DNA from: CAYONZ01 sp964405465
Lineage (GTDB): Bacteria > Bdellovibrionota > Bdellovibrionia > Bdellovibrionales > JAMPXM01
Assembly: GCA_964405465.1 (NCBI GenBank)
Contig: CAYONZ010000006.1
Coordinates: 1-64,000, forward strand
Length of the DNA: 64,000 nt
Direction: 5' to 3'
The notes beneath the pieces are model-generated. The model saw only the letters and a program-made list of their open reading frames with translations. It had not been told where the DNA came from and did no database searches. Shown piece after piece: positions 34,696-43,227 of this stretch; the first letter of the stretch is position 1; the number at the start of each line of letters is the position of its first letter. The position numbers were made by a program, and so were the translations under genes.

Positions 34696-35025
34696 GGACT
34701 GTGACCCTTCTTTCAAAAAGTTGTTAAACGTGACCAAAACACCGAGATGTTCATTTCGAAAAAGGGATCCTCAACTCCTGCTGAAAAAGCTCGCTTTGGG
34801 AGACTTTCAGTGAGGCGAGTTGCGTTCCCGATTTTCGGATTGAAAATTCGAAATATTGGTCTTAAACCGGGTAATTGTTATCATGATCTGGAAATAAGTG
34901 CAAAAAAAAGACGTCCAAAATTGCCACAATTTCACGAATGTTCAAAGGTCCGACAGGTTCAAGAGCGCTTTTGGTGCCCTAAGTGGCGGATTTGCTGAGA
35001 TTTTTCTTCTTGGTGGGCGAGGCAA
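34696..35025. other. Divergent intergenic region (fusA / recQ)
   Basis: No gene seen. The minus strand should contain the fusA promoter: a weak candidate has TTGCAC near 34902 and TAACAA 17 bases further (minus strand). A plus-strand frame at 34747-34998 has no ribosome site or family resemblance. Confidence 0.35.
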
Positions 35026-36528
35026 ATGCAATTAAAATGGGGAATGCATAAAAATTCCAAAGACTCTCTGCACGCTCCAGCCGAAGTCGACACCATTTTG
35101 AAGCAGGTTTTTGGATTGACGGAGTTTCGTGGCGTCCAACGTGCGGTTATTGATTCAGTCCTTAAGGGCCAGGATCAGCTGGTCTTGATGCCCACAGGGA
35201 TGGGAAAGAGTCTTTGTTATCAGTTGCCGGCGCGTGTTCTGGGGGGCCTCACCGTGGTGATTTCTCCCCTGATTGCTTTGATGAAAGATCAGGTGGACGC
35301 GGCCCGGAAAATTGGTCTGCGTGCAACTTTCATCAATTCGACACTTTCACGAGAAGAGCGAGAGTTGCGGCAAAGAAAGCTTCAGGGTGGGGCGTTTGAA
35401 CTTTTGTATGTGACTCCTGAAAGGTTTCGAAAGCCTGAATTTTGTGAGGCCATTTTAACTCAAAAAATTAAGCTTTTTGCTGTCGATGAGGCTCATTGTG
35501 TCTCCCAGTGGGGGCATGATTTTCGGCCTGACTATTCTCGCCTGGGAGAGATTCGCGAGATGATGGGAAACCCGACAACCTTGGCGTTGACGGCTACAGC
35601 CACTCTTCAGGTGCAGAAAGATATTTTGCAACAACTCAATATAACTCATGCGCAAATTCAAGAGGCTGGATTGACGAGACCCAATCTCGCGATTGAGGTG
35701 ATGGGGGTACATGGGCTAGATGAAAAAGTTCGAGCATTTGTTATGCAACGACATTTACATCCTGGTTCGGCCATATTGTATTTTTCGTTGGTCGAGACAC
35801 TATATAAATTCTCAGATGAACTCCGTCGCTTGGGGATGCTGCACTTGATTTACCATGGGCAATTGCCCGATGGAGAGCGCCGACGTGCGCAGGAAAGTTT
35901 TTTAAATTCCTCAGATGCGTTGGTGTTAGCAACTCCAGCATTTGGTTTAGGTGTGGATAAGCCCAACGTACGATTAGTGGCTCATGCTGAGGTGGTGGGC
36001 TCAATTGAGGCCTATTATCAAGAGATCGGTAGGGCCGGGCGAGATGGTAATCCTGCCCATTGCGTGCTTTTGTACGACGAAGACGATGTTTCGATTCAAG
36101 CTGATTTTTTAAAATGGTCGACACCAGATCCTTCTTTTATCATGGGCGTTTACCGTTTGCTGGAACGGAATATCGATCGAGCGCGGGCCGAGGGGCCAGA
36201 TTTTTTGCGTACACAAATGAATTTCTATAACCGTCGGGACTATCGGGTCGAGACAACTTTGAATCTTCTCGAGAGATGGGGTGCTTTAGAGCACGGACGA
36301 GATTTTCGGCGCTGGCAAGTCGGAGCTGAACCTCCAGCTGAATTTCTGAGTGAAAAGGAGCATGCGGAGCGTGTGAAAAACCAACAAAATAAACTTTGGT
36401 TAATGGTTCAGCTGGTCAAAAGTGCCCAGTGTCGAATGCAGGAAATTCATCGTTATTTTGACAAGAGTCTTGCCGAGCCATGTGGGCATTGCGACAACTG
36501 CCTTCATATTTTGCAGGAGAAGGCGTGA
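35026..36528 (+). CDS. recQ: ATP-dependent DNA helicase RecQ, short form
   Basis: 3'-to-5' helicase in recombination and replication repair. Motifs: PTGMGKSLCYQLPA (Lys61), VISPLIALMKDQV, VDEAHCVSQWGHDFRPDY (DEAH 154-157), ALTATAT, VLATPAFGLGVDKPNVR and QEIGRAGRDG. A zinc subdomain with Cys in AQCRM and CGHCDNC lies at the C-terminus. The protein is 500 aa, lacking the winged-helix and HRDC regions of E. coli RecQ (610). ATG 35026 or ATG 35044 could be the start. It overlaps aat by four bases (GTGA). Confidence 0.94.
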   Translation: MQLKWGMHKNSKDSLHAPAEVDTILKQVFGLTEFRGVQRAVIDSVLKGQDQLVLMPTGMGKSLCYQLPARVLGGLTVVISPLIALMKDQVDAARKIGLRATFINSTLSREERELRQRKLQGGAFELLYVTPERFRKPEFCEAILTQKIKLFAVDEAHCVSQWGHDFRPDYSRLGEIREMMGNPTTLALTATATLQVQKDILQQLNITHAQIQEAGLTRPNLAIEVMGVHGLDEKVRAFVMQRHLHPGSAILYFSLVETLYKFSDELRRLGMLHLIYHGQLPDGERRRAQESFLNSSDALVLATPAFGLGVDKPNVRLVAHAEVVGSIEAYYQEIGRAGRDGNPAHCVLLYDEDDVSIQADFLKWSTPDPSFIMGVYRLLERNIDRARAEGPDFLRTQMNFYNRRDYRVETTLNLLERWGALEHGRDFRRWQVGAEPPAEFLSEKEHAERVKNQQNKLWLMVQLVKSAQCRMQEIHRYFDKSLAEPCGHCDNCLHILQEKA

Positions 36529-37244
36529 ACCATTGGGCGTCACGAAGCGAGATTGAGTTTCCGGATCCCAGACTCGTGGATGAGAGTGGGTTGGTCTATG
36601 TTGGCGGGCAACTTTCTGTATCAAATATTGTTCGAGCCTATCAGCATGGAATTTTTCCGTGGCCAATGGAAGGCTATCCAATGCTTTGGTTTTGCCCTAA
36701 GCAGCGAGGGGTGTTGGATTTTAAAAGCCTGCATCTGCCAAGGCGTTTGAAACGTGAAATGCGTCAGTCGCCTTGTTTGGTGACTATGGATCGAGCCTTT
36801 GTTCAGGTGATCGAGGCTTGTTCGACAGTTCCTAGAGGGAAGGATGGTGGAACTTGGATTCTACCTGAACTCAAAGAAGCCTATATTAATTTATTTGCTG
36901 CAGGCCATGCGCACAGTGTGGAGTGCTGGAATGGCGGGGTTTTGGTTGGTGGCCTTTACGGAGTCTATATTGACGGTGTATTCAGTGGAGAGAGTATGTT
37001 TTTTCGTGAATCGAATACATCGAAATTTTCGCTTTTATTTTTGGTTCAATATCTTCAGAAACTTGGTCTGCAGTGGCTCGATATTCAAATGGTGACTCCG
37101 GTGCTTGAGTCGTTGGGTGGAAAATATATTGACCAGGTTGAGTATTTACGGCGAGTAGAAGAAGCGCAAAAGGTTGCTGTTCCGTTCACACCGATGGGCG
37201 GCGAAGTGCGAGTTACAGATATCTGCGATACTTTTGGGGCGTAG
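36525..37244 (+). CDS. aat: Leucyl/phenylalanyl-tRNA-protein transferase
   Basis: Adds Leu or Phe to Arg/Lys N-termini, marking proteins for ClpS/ClpAP degradation. Start chosen at GTG 36525, inside the recQ stop with GGAG upstream. Diagnostic motifs: FPDPRLVDESGLVYVGGQLS, YQHGIFPW, WFCPKQRGVL, HSVECW, GGLYGVYIDGVFSGESMF and the LQWLDIQMVTPVLESLGG region. 239 aa, normal length. Implies a bacterial N-end rule pathway here. Confidence 0.96.
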   Translation: MNHWASRSEIEFPDPRLVDESGLVYVGGQLSVSNIVRAYQHGIFPWPMEGYPMLWFCPKQRGVLDFKSLHLPRRLKREMRQSPCLVTMDRAFVQVIEACSTVPRGKDGGTWILPELKEAYINLFAAGHAHSVECWNGGVLVGGLYGVYIDGVFSGESMFFRESNTSKFSLLFLVQYLQKLGLQWLDIQMVTPVLESLGGKYIDQVEYLRRVEEAQKVAVPFTPMGGEVRVTDICDTFGA

Positions 37245-37315
37245 TTTTTAGTTTCTAGAGCCTCTGCGGGTTCAAATGATTGATCATGCAGAGATTGATG
37301 GGCAGGGAGGAAAAG

Positions 37316-37819
37316 GTGAGTGAAGCAATTGAGAAACATCGAGTGGTCACGTTGGCCTATAGTTTGATTGAGCCTTCTGGCAAAATATTGGAAGAGCGAA
37401 GCCCAGAAGCGCCATTGGTTTATATTCATGGAACGCAAGGGCTCCATCCAGCGTTCGAAAAATTTTTGGATGGCAAACGTGCTGGATTCAAAGGGCAGCT
37501 TCATTTGAAGGCCGAACAGGCCTACGGAATTTACCGAGAGGATCTTGTTGTAGAAATGATGCGCGGGCAGTTCAAGAGTCCACGTCTTGAAGTTGGGATG
37601 AAGTTTACGACACAAGGACCAGATGGGAATCCTCTTGTGGTGCGCGTGATTGAAGTTGAAGATGATCTCGTTGTTGTGGATGGCAATCATCCGCTTGCTG
37701 GGTTAGACATAACCTTTGATTGTTCGGTGTTGGATGTGCGATTGGCGACACATCAAGAACTATTGCAGGGTAGTCAGCTGGATGATTCGTCTAGTGGGGC
37801 CAAAAAAACCATTCATTGA
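37316..37819 (+). CDS. FKBP-type peptidyl-prolyl isomerase, SlyD-like
   Basis: A cytoplasmic folding helper that isomerises proline bonds. The start is GTG 37316, chosen because GGGAGG lies 5 bases upstream; upstream Met codons in frame have no ribosome site. The FKBP split domain with an inserted flap is visible: VVTLAYSLIEPSGKILEER, YIHGTQGLHPAFEKFLDGK, the IF insertion with AEQAYGIYREDL, and VVVDGNHPLAGLDITF. It lacks the His-rich metal tail of E. coli SlyD. 167 aa. Confidence 0.9.
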   Translation: MSEAIEKHRVVTLAYSLIEPSGKILEERSPEAPLVYIHGTQGLHPAFEKFLDGKRAGFKGQLHLKAEQAYGIYREDLVVEMMRGQFKSPRLEVGMKFTTQGPDGNPLVVRVIEVEDDLVVVDGNHPLAGLDITFDCSVLDVRLATHQELLQGSQLDDSSSGAKKTIH

Positions 37820-37863
37820 GAGCTTGAAGATGGGTATTAAAGAGCTGCGTTTGGTTTTCTTTC

Positions 37864-37921
37864 GCCTTCAATTCACGTCATTTGTTTTTGCTCGCGACGT
37901 CTGACCAAAAGAGGAAAATCC
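37864..37921. repeat. Half-copy of the palindromic repeat family
   Basis: This 58-base stretch matches 51651-51709 at roughly 70 percent, including a shared core GCTCGCGACGTC followed by YGACCAA and the same GCCTTCAA start. Only one arm is present, so no long hairpin forms. It lies between convergent genes (the FKBP gene and thiL), as does the full copy. Confidence 0.7.
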
Positions 37922-37936
37922 GTAGTCCAAAAAAAT

Positions 37937-38968
37937 TTAAAAATGGCGCCAACCTTTAGGTTCCAACTGTTCCGATTTACCGTCGAGTCGTAGAAGAGTG
38001 ATGCCATTATTTGCTGGGACGGCTTTTCCGATAATTGTGATGAGGGCTTCTAACTCTGGAAAAGTCGTGATGGCTTTTTGCCATTCAAGTGGATTTAGCG
38101 TCATCAATAGTTGATAATCTTCGCCACCGTCCCAGGCTAAATCGTAGGACGAAGCCTTGGGAACTCCCCTTGCAGACAATTCCTGTGCAGCTCGTCGGGT
38201 GATGGGGTCGATTGGAATCTGGTTTTCAATCACTTCGAATCCACAATCGGATGAGTTTGCGAGATGATGGATTTCACTGGACAGTCCATCGCTAATATCA
38301 ATCATCGAGGTCTGAGCCTGGGTCTTAGACAATAGCTTGACGAGGTCAAATCGTGGTTCAGGTTGATGATGTGCTTGAATAAGTATCTCGTGATCAATTT
38401 TGAGCGCCATCAATGCTTTTTCGGAGTGTGATTCGCGGAACTCGAGACACTTGAGGCCAGCTGCGGATTTTCCTAGCGAGCCAGACACGGCCAGAAAGTC
38501 ATTTAGTTTGGCGCCGCTCCGATAGATGGGGTGCCGACTTTCGCCGATGACAGCCACATCAATCATAATCGGACCTGGAGATTTTGAGGTGTCTCCGCCA
38601 ACGATTGAAAAATCATACTTCAACTCAAGGGACTTTGCCGTGAGATAAAAATCACGAATAAACCGATCTGGAAGATCATCAGGTAGAGCCAGCGAGATCA
38701 CGACATAGAGTGGAAGTCCATTCATCGCGGCCATGTCACTTAGGGCCGAACAAATAGACTTGTGCGCGAGATCATGGGCCGAGAGTCTGTCACGTTTGAA
38801 GTGAATGTTCTCCACTGTTGCGTCACTGCTAAAGAGCATTTGATGTTGGGTTGGTTTTAATACTGCAGCATCGTCTCCGATCCCTTTGATCACTCGGCTT
38901 GAATGGTTTGAGAGTACATCGGAGATCTCAGCGATCATTTCAAATTCAGTACGGGGAGTTCTCGGCAT
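37937..38968 (-). CDS. thiL: Thiamine-monophosphate kinase
   Basis: Phosphorylates TMP to thiamine diphosphate, the cofactor of the E1 genes in this window. Motifs: IKGIGDDAAVL, LFSSDATVENIHF, ALSDMAAMNGLPLYVV, SIVGGDTSKSPGPIMIDV and DISDGLSSEIHHLA. 343 aa, full length. It starts two bases after the stop of the cNMP-binding protein gene, so both are co-transcribed. Confidence 0.96.
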   Translation of the reverse strand: MPRTPRTEFEMIAEISDVLSNHSSRVIKGIGDDAAVLKPTQHQMLFSSDATVENIHFKRDRLSAHDLAHKSICSALSDMAAMNGLPLYVVISLALPDDLPDRFIRDFYLTAKSLELKYDFSIVGGDTSKSPGPIMIDVAVIGESRHPIYRSGAKLNDFLAVSGSLGKSAAGLKCLEFRESHSEKALMALKIDHEILIQAHHQPEPRFDLVKLLSKTQAQTSMIDISDGLSSEIHHLANSSDCGFEVIENQIPIDPITRRAAQELSARGVPKASSYDLAWDGGEDYQLLMTLNPLEWQKAITTFPELEALITIIGKAVPANNGITLLRLDGKSEQLEPKGWRHF

Positions 38969-38970
38969 GA

Positions 38971-39408
38971 TTAGCTCTTTTTCGATTTTTCGGCTTTTTC
39001 GTGGAGATGCATGATTTGGGTGGCAAGATTCTCATCCACGATTCCGTTGCGTTGAAGAATTTGATTGGCATGCTTGAGCTTTGTGACAAGACCTCGGGTG
39101 AGAGCAACCAGCCATGTTGGTGCCGAATTAATTTGTTCGTTCATGGATTCTGCCGAAAGGACGGTTGCAACAACGTCATCGATGGCCATTGCATCAGCTG
39201 AATGACGTTGGCTCATCAGCAATGCGGATTCGCCTAAGAATTCACCAGGACCCACCAGGCCAATTGGAATGCGATCACCGCTTTTTTGTAAGCGAGAAAT
39301 TTCGATGTGGCCCGACTTGATGATAAAAAGAGCTGAACACTCTGCGTTTTCGCGAAAAAGGTACTCGCCACTCGTGAAATGCTTTTCCTCTATCTTATGT
39401 TGGGCCAT
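38971..39408 (-). CDS. Cyclic-nucleotide-binding domain protein without DNA-binding domain
   Basis: A single cNMP-binding (CRP-like) domain of about 110 residues: YLFRENAECSALFIIKSGHIEISRL, GLVGPGEFLGESALL (phosphate-binding cassette-like) and RHSADAMAIDDVVATVL. The Arg that holds the cyclic phosphate is at a similar place (RHSADA). No helix-turn-helix follows; the C-terminus is a short basic helix. Start chosen at ATG 39408, five bases after AAGGAG. It precedes thiL in an operon. Such proteins act as sensors or adaptors; the ligand is unknown. Confidence 0.88.
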   Translation of the reverse strand: MAQHKIEEKHFTSGEYLFRENAECSALFIIKSGHIEISRLQKSGDRIPIGLVGPGEFLGESALLMSQRHSADAMAIDDVVATVLSAESMNEQINSAPTWLVALTRGLVTKLKHANQILQRNGIVDENLATQIMHLHEKAEKSKKS

Positions 39409-39521
39409 TGACACTCCTTTGTCGTGGTGACCAATACTGCTGCTTCTATTCTAGTTGAGTTTCTTGTGAATGCAAACTCCCAGTTGTTGACTTTCCAATG
39501 TGCCGGAGAGACGTTTCACTC

Positions 39522-40127
39522 ATGACAATGAAAAATGGAAGTTTGCAACTCGATGTGGATCCGTTCGAATCTTTTAAGGTTTGGTGGGACGAGGCTTTAC
39601 GCTCTGGCGCCATTGAACCAACGGCTATGACGTTGGCAACAGTTAAGCCCGATGGCAGACCAGCGGCACGTGTTGTATTGTGTAAGGGATTTGATTCGAA
39701 GGGATTTCAGTTTTTTACAAACTATAACTCTCCCAAAGCTGATGAGTTGGAAAATTCTCCCGCGGCTAGCTTGGTTTTTTTCTGGGCTTCTTTCTATCGG
39801 CAAGTCCGTATTGAGGGGCGAGTGGAGAAGGTTTCACAGGCAGAGTCAGAGCAGTATTTTAAAACCCGTCCAAGAGGCAGTCAGATTGGCGCGTGGTCAT
39901 CGCCGCAGAGTCAAAAACTGCAAAGTCGTGATCAGTTGATCGAACTCTTGAAGTCCAACGAAGTTCGCTTCGAGGGCAAAGAGGTTCCGTGTCCTCCACA
40001 TTGGGGTGGGTATCGTGTGGTCCCTGACCATTTTGAGTTTTGGGAGGGGCGCGAATTTCGACTGCATGAGCGATTTGCTTATCGGTTGGATCGAACTGGT
40101 TGGGTGCTTGAACGCTTGGCTCCGTAG
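39522..40127 (+). CDS. pdxH: Pyridoxamine 5'-phosphate oxidase
   Basis: FMN enzyme making pyridoxal phosphate. Motifs: DPFESFKVWWDEAL, AMTLATVKPDGRPAARVVLCKGFDSKGFQFFTNY, SLVFFWASFYRQVRIEGRV, RPRGSQIGAWSSPQS and the C-terminal PPHWGGYRVVPDHFEFWEGR and LHERF. Start uncertain: ATG 39522 is used here, but ATG 39498 (eight residues more) is possible because the GGAG site lies 13 bases before 39522. 201 aa. Divergent from the cNMP gene. Confidence 0.96.
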   Translation: MTMKNGSLQLDVDPFESFKVWWDEALRSGAIEPTAMTLATVKPDGRPAARVVLCKGFDSKGFQFFTNYNSPKADELENSPAASLVFFWASFYRQVRIEGRVEKVSQAESEQYFKTRPRGSQIGAWSSPQSQKLQSRDQLIELLKSNEVRFEGKEVPCPPHWGGYRVVPDHFEFWEGREFRLHERFAYRLDRTGWVLERLAP

Positions 40128-40165
40128 GGAGTGGACCTGTTTTTTAGGTTTTGTCCAGTCCCAAT

Positions 40166-40189
40166 CCAGACACAGATCCAGACACAGAT
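40166..40189. repeat. 12-bp tandem repeat, two units
   Basis: CCAGACACAGAT repeats exactly twice, followed by ACAG. It is in the 72-base space between the convergent pdxH and hinT genes. Its length is like the 12-bp repeat at 25548. Confidence 0.75.
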
Positions 40190-40199
40190 ACAGTTAAAA

Positions 40200-40538
40200 T
40201 CATCCTGGGGGCCATTGCATTTGCCGTCCGCCCAAAATGTGAATGTGCAGGTGAAAAACGGACTGGCCACCGTCACCATTGGTGTTGATAACAGTGCGAA
40301 ATCCACTTTCGAGCAAGCCTTCATTTTTCGCTATCTCTTGGACTTTACAAATCATGTGTCCCATTAGACTTGCATCGGCAGGAGTGAGCTCTGCCAGTGA
40401 GCGAATGTATTTTTTTGGTATGAGCAAAATATGTGTCGGCGCCTGGGGAGTGATGTCTCGAAAAGCAAGGCAGAGGTCGTCTTCGTAGACGATTTTAGCT
40501 GGAATTTCTTTGTTGATAATTTTATTAAAAATAGTCAC
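40200..40538 (-). CDS. HIT-family nucleotide hydrolase (HinT-like)
   Basis: A purine nucleoside phosphoramidase with the histidine triad HLHIHILGGR near the C-terminus. The N-terminus TIFNKIINKEIPAKIVYEDD and QAPTHILLIPKKYI are typical of HinT. GTG start at 40538, after GAGAGGAG. 112 aa. It is followed downstream by a convergent pdxH end. OsmC gene lies 14 bases upstream on the same strand, so the two are probably one operon. Confidence 0.95.
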   Translation of the reverse strand: MTIFNKIINKEIPAKIVYEDDLCLAFRDITPQAPTHILLIPKKYIRSLAELTPADASLMGHMICKVQEIAKNEGLLESGFRTVINTNGDGGQSVFHLHIHILGGRQMQWPPG

Positions 40539-40552
40539 AGGGTTGACTCCTC

Positions 40553-40960
40553 TCAGTCAGGGTAGTGAAAAATAATTGGCGATTCAATTTCTGGATGCAG
40601 GCTTCGATGCACAGGGCAGGTGTTCGCAGCAAGTTCAAGTTTTTTACGATAATCACGCGAGACACCTGCAGGCATGTGAAGGTTCACCACCAGCTTAGAA
40701 ATTCGTCGAGGGTTGGTGTACATTTCCTTTTCGACACTGGCTCGAGCTCCACGCAAATCGATGTTGTCCCGTTCTGCCATAATAGCCATCACGGTTAGAA
40801 TACAGCTCCCAAGTGCTGCACCCATCAAATCAGTTGGCGAAAACCTTTCGCCTCTTCCGTTATTGTCTTTTGGGGCGTCTGTTTCGATTCTGGATTGTGA
40901 CGGTTCATGAATCAATTCGCAGTGTTTATCACCTTGGTAGGTCACTTGCATTCGGACCAT
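40553..40960 (-). CDS. OsmC-family peroxidase-like protein
   Basis: OsmC/Ohr proteins reduce organic hydroperoxides using two Cys. Both are present: LMGAALGSCILTVMA and ANTCPVHRSLHPE. Spacing and residues around them (PTDLMGAALGSCI) match the OsmC family rather than Ohr. 135 aa. The ATG at 40960 follows AAGGAG. Upstream gene of hinT in the probable operon. It suggests oxidative stress defence. Confidence 0.88.
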   Translation of the reverse strand: MVRMQVTYQGDKHCELIHEPSQSRIETDAPKDNNGRGERFSPTDLMGAALGSCILTVMAIMAERDNIDLRGARASVEKEMYTNPRRISKLVVNLHMPAGVSRDYRKKLELAANTCPVHRSLHPEIESPIIFHYPD

Positions 40961-41127
40961 TCTACTCTCCTTAGATGTGAGTTTGCTCAGGGTACCTTTT
41001 TTTTGCTTGGGAGCGAATTACTTTTTTTATAAATTTAGGAGTGAAATTAGCTGTGAATTAAACTGTGAAATTGTGTTGGTTCGTTTTGAGGGATTTTGCG
41101 ATTCCTAATTGCGGCGTCTTGACATCC

Positions 41128-41160
41128 TGAGATTAAGTCTCAAACTACTTGTACTATAGT
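41128..41160 (+). promoter_or_regulatory. Candidate promoter and operator of the lemA operon
   Basis: TATAGT (41155-41160) is a good -10, and TGAGATTAAGTCTCA (41128-41142) is a 15-base palindrome (5+5 arms) located at the -35 region. A perfect TTGACA is at 41119-41124, but 30 bases from the -10. The palindrome would let a dimeric regulator block or help RNA polymerase. Inspection only. Confidence 0.35.
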
Positions 41161-41206
41161 ATCGTGGTGGCAGTGGTGATATTTGTTCTTAAGAAGCGAG
41201 GATGTA

Positions 41207-41794
41207 ATGAAAAGTTATAAACAGATTTTGTTTTCGTTGTTGGCTTTGGCGACTCTTTCGGGGTGTGGAATTCAGGCCATTCCTGAATCAAAAAATTCAG
41301 TTGATGCAACCTTGGCTGAGGTGACCAATCAGTATAAACGTCGGACAGACTTGGTGCCCAATTTAGTTGAGACCGTGAAGGGTTTTGCGAAACAAGAGAG
41401 CAAAGTTTTGACTGATGTGGTTGAAGCCCGTGCGAAAGCGACGAGTGTGCAAATCGATATTTCCAAAGCTAAGCCTGAAGATATCAAGCGCTATCAAGAG
41501 GCACAGGGGCAGTTAGGACAGGCTCTAGGAAGGCTGTTGGCCGTTCAGGAATCCTACCCACAATTGAAATCAGACAAGAATTTTTTGGCTCTTCAAGATG
41601 AACTTGCGGGAACTGAAAATAGAATCACATACGCACGGCAGAAACATATTGATGCGATAAATGAGTTTAATAATTTAGTAACAGTGCCTCCCACGAGCTG
41701 GGTGAACTCAATGTTCTATCATTTTAGCAAGATGGAGCAGTGGGGAGCAGAAGTGACGGCCGAAGAAAAGAAGGCACCTAAGGTTCAATTTTAA
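41207..41794 (+). CDS. LemA family lipoprotein
   Basis: The start is ATG 41207 with GCGAGGA upstream. Residues 1-20 form a lipoprotein signal with lipobox LSGC. The mature part is a long helical bundle with the family pattern TNQYKRRTDLVPNLVETVKG, ENRITYARQKHIDAINEFN. 195 aa. LemA proteins occur with TPM/YgcG proteins, as here: the two following genes are TPM types, 15 bases apart and then overlapping, forming a three-gene operon. Function unknown; a membrane-stress or redox role is suspected in some species. Confidence 0.93.
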   Translation: MKSYKQILFSLLALATLSGCGIQAIPESKNSVDATLAEVTNQYKRRTDLVPNLVETVKGFAKQESKVLTDVVEARAKATSVQIDISKAKPEDIKRYQEAQGQLGQALGRLLAVQESYPQLKSDKNFLALQDELAGTENRITYARQKHIDAINEFNNLVTVPPTSWVNSMFYHFSKMEQWGAEVTAEEKKAPKVQF

Positions 41795-41809
41795 GTCTGG
41801 AAGTATTAA

Positions 41810-42562
41810 ATGAGATATATTTACTCGTGTGTGCTGATCATGATGTTGGCGCTCGTTCAGTCAGAACAAGTTTGGGGGGCTTTGTCTGCCGCAGATTTTT
41901 TTGTTCCTGAACTGACGGGGCCAGTGGTTGATGATGCGCGAGTAATAGATGGGGCTTCATTCGAAGAATTGAATACCAATTTAAGAGCACTCTATGAGCG
42001 GGGTGGTTCGCAAATTCAAATATTAACGGTTAAGGGACTTGAAGGTTTACCTATCGAAGCAGCCTCACTTCGGGTCGTCGAAAAATGGAAACTCGGCACT
42101 CAGAAGAGTGACAATGGAATTTTGGTATTGGTGGCCCCTCGCGAGCGAAAAGTGCGCATCGAAGTGGGGCGGGGGCGAGAAGGTCTCTTGACCGATATGG
42201 GGTCTGGCCAGATTATTCGAGAAGTGATGATCCCCTATTTTAAACAAAACCTATTTGGTGTCGGGGTGGTTGCTGGAGTTCGAGCCATTCTCGCTAGAAC
42301 TGACTCGGAATATGTCTGGTCCGGTGAGGATTTGCCCCAACCTCGAGCCAGGGGCTCTGCCGACAGTTCGACTGCGGTTATTTTGTTTTGGGCCATTATT
42401 GTTTTGCTGACCATTGTATTGAGGATTTTCAAAGGTGGCGGTGGCTTGCGCGGTGGAGGGTATTACACCTCCGGTGGCTGGGGATCCGGCGGCAGGTCGG
42501 GTGGAGGTTGGTCTGGTGGTGGTGGCGGCTTTAGCGGCGGTGGCGCTTCGGGGGACTGGTGA
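41810..42562 (+). CDS. TPM-domain protein with Gly-rich tail (YgcG type)
   Basis: A signal peptide (1-23, WG-ALS), a TPM domain (about 30-180; GPVVDDARVIDGASFEELN, QILTVKGLEGLPIEAASLRVVEKWKLG, DNGILVLVAPRERKVRIEVGRGREG, MIPYFKQNLFGVGVVAGVRAI), then a membrane helix (about 193-209) and a C-terminal tail almost entirely Gly/Ser (GGGW, GGGGGFSGGG). This is the common YgcG layout. 250 aa. Encoded between lemA and a second TPM protein; stop and next start overlap. Confidence 0.93.
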   Translation: MRYIYSCVLIMMLALVQSEQVWGALSAADFFVPELTGPVVDDARVIDGASFEELNTNLRALYERGGSQIQILTVKGLEGLPIEAASLRVVEKWKLGTQKSDNGILVLVAPRERKVRIEVGRGREGLLTDMGSGQIIREVMIPYFKQNLFGVGVVAGVRAILARTDSEYVWSGEDLPQPRARGSADSSTAVILFWAIIVLLTIVLRIFKGGGGLRGGGYYTSGGWGSGGRSGGGWSGGGGGFSGGGASGDW

Positions 42563-43227
42563 TGAAAAGAGCTTGGTTGAGCGAGTATCTGACAGACAAT
42601 GGTGCAAGGCAAATCGAGGCCGCCGTTGGGCGAGTGGAAAAGGTAACCCTTGGGGAAGTGGTTCCCGTTGTCGTTGGACGATCCACCACTCCGTTGCGGC
42701 TGAAGTACTTTTTGTGGATCTTGTTTAGTGTGTTTTTTGTCGGTTTAGTTGAAATGAGTTTTTCTTTTTTCTGGTGGGAGCCTCTGTGGTGGCAGCGTCT
42801 GCCAAGTGTGGCGGGAGCGTTTGTAGTGAGCTACCTGGTTGCCAACACTGTTGCGAGATTTTCTATTCTTGAGCGTTTAGCAATTGGGTCACAGGCCTTG
42901 CAGCAGTCAGTCTGGCGGCGGGCTGAGCTTGAATTTTATCGCTCAAAGATCAATGAGACAAACTCGCACGCGGGAGTGTTGATCTTTGTTTCGATTTTTG
43001 AACGCAAGGCTGTTGTTTTGGCAGACTCGCGGATCGCCTCCAGGGTTGGCCAGCATGAATGGCAGGCGGTGGTCGATATCTTAATTGAAAATCTTAAAAA
43101 GAAAGATCTGGCCCGCGGCTTTGACCTTGCGATCGATCGCGCTGGGCAGATTTTGGCTCAGCATTTTTCAGGGGAAAAAAATAAGCACAACGAAATTGAA
43201 AATCGGCTTATCGTCCACGACTATTGA
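42562..43227 (+). CDS. TPM-domain integral membrane protein
   Basis: A second TPM-like protein of 221 aa without a signal peptide or Gly tail. Residues 1-45 are cytosolic-like (LTDNGARQIEAAVGRVEKVTLGEVVPVVV), then two membrane helices (about 50-70 and 82-98), then the TPM C-terminal half (HAGVLIFVSIFERKAVVLADSRIASRV). Start is ATG 42562 (overlapping the upstream stop) or GTG 42559. It converges with the acyltransferase gene with a 7-base overlap. Third gene of the lemA operon. Confidence 0.88.
   Translation: MKRAWLSEYLTDNGARQIEAAVGRVEKVTLGEVVPVVVGRSTTPLRLKYFLWILFSVFFVGLVEMSFSFFWWEPLWWQRLPSVAGAFVVSYLVANTVARFSILERLAIGSQALQQSVWRRAELEFYRSKINETNSHAGVLIFVSIFERKAVVLADSRIASRVGQHEWQAVVDILIENLKKKDLARGFDLAIDRAGQILAQHFSGEKNKHNEIENRLIVHDY

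Noticed and set aside
34747..34998. 83-codon plus-strand frame between fusA and recQ
   Set aside because: No ribosome site, basic random composition, and lies in a divergent promoter region.
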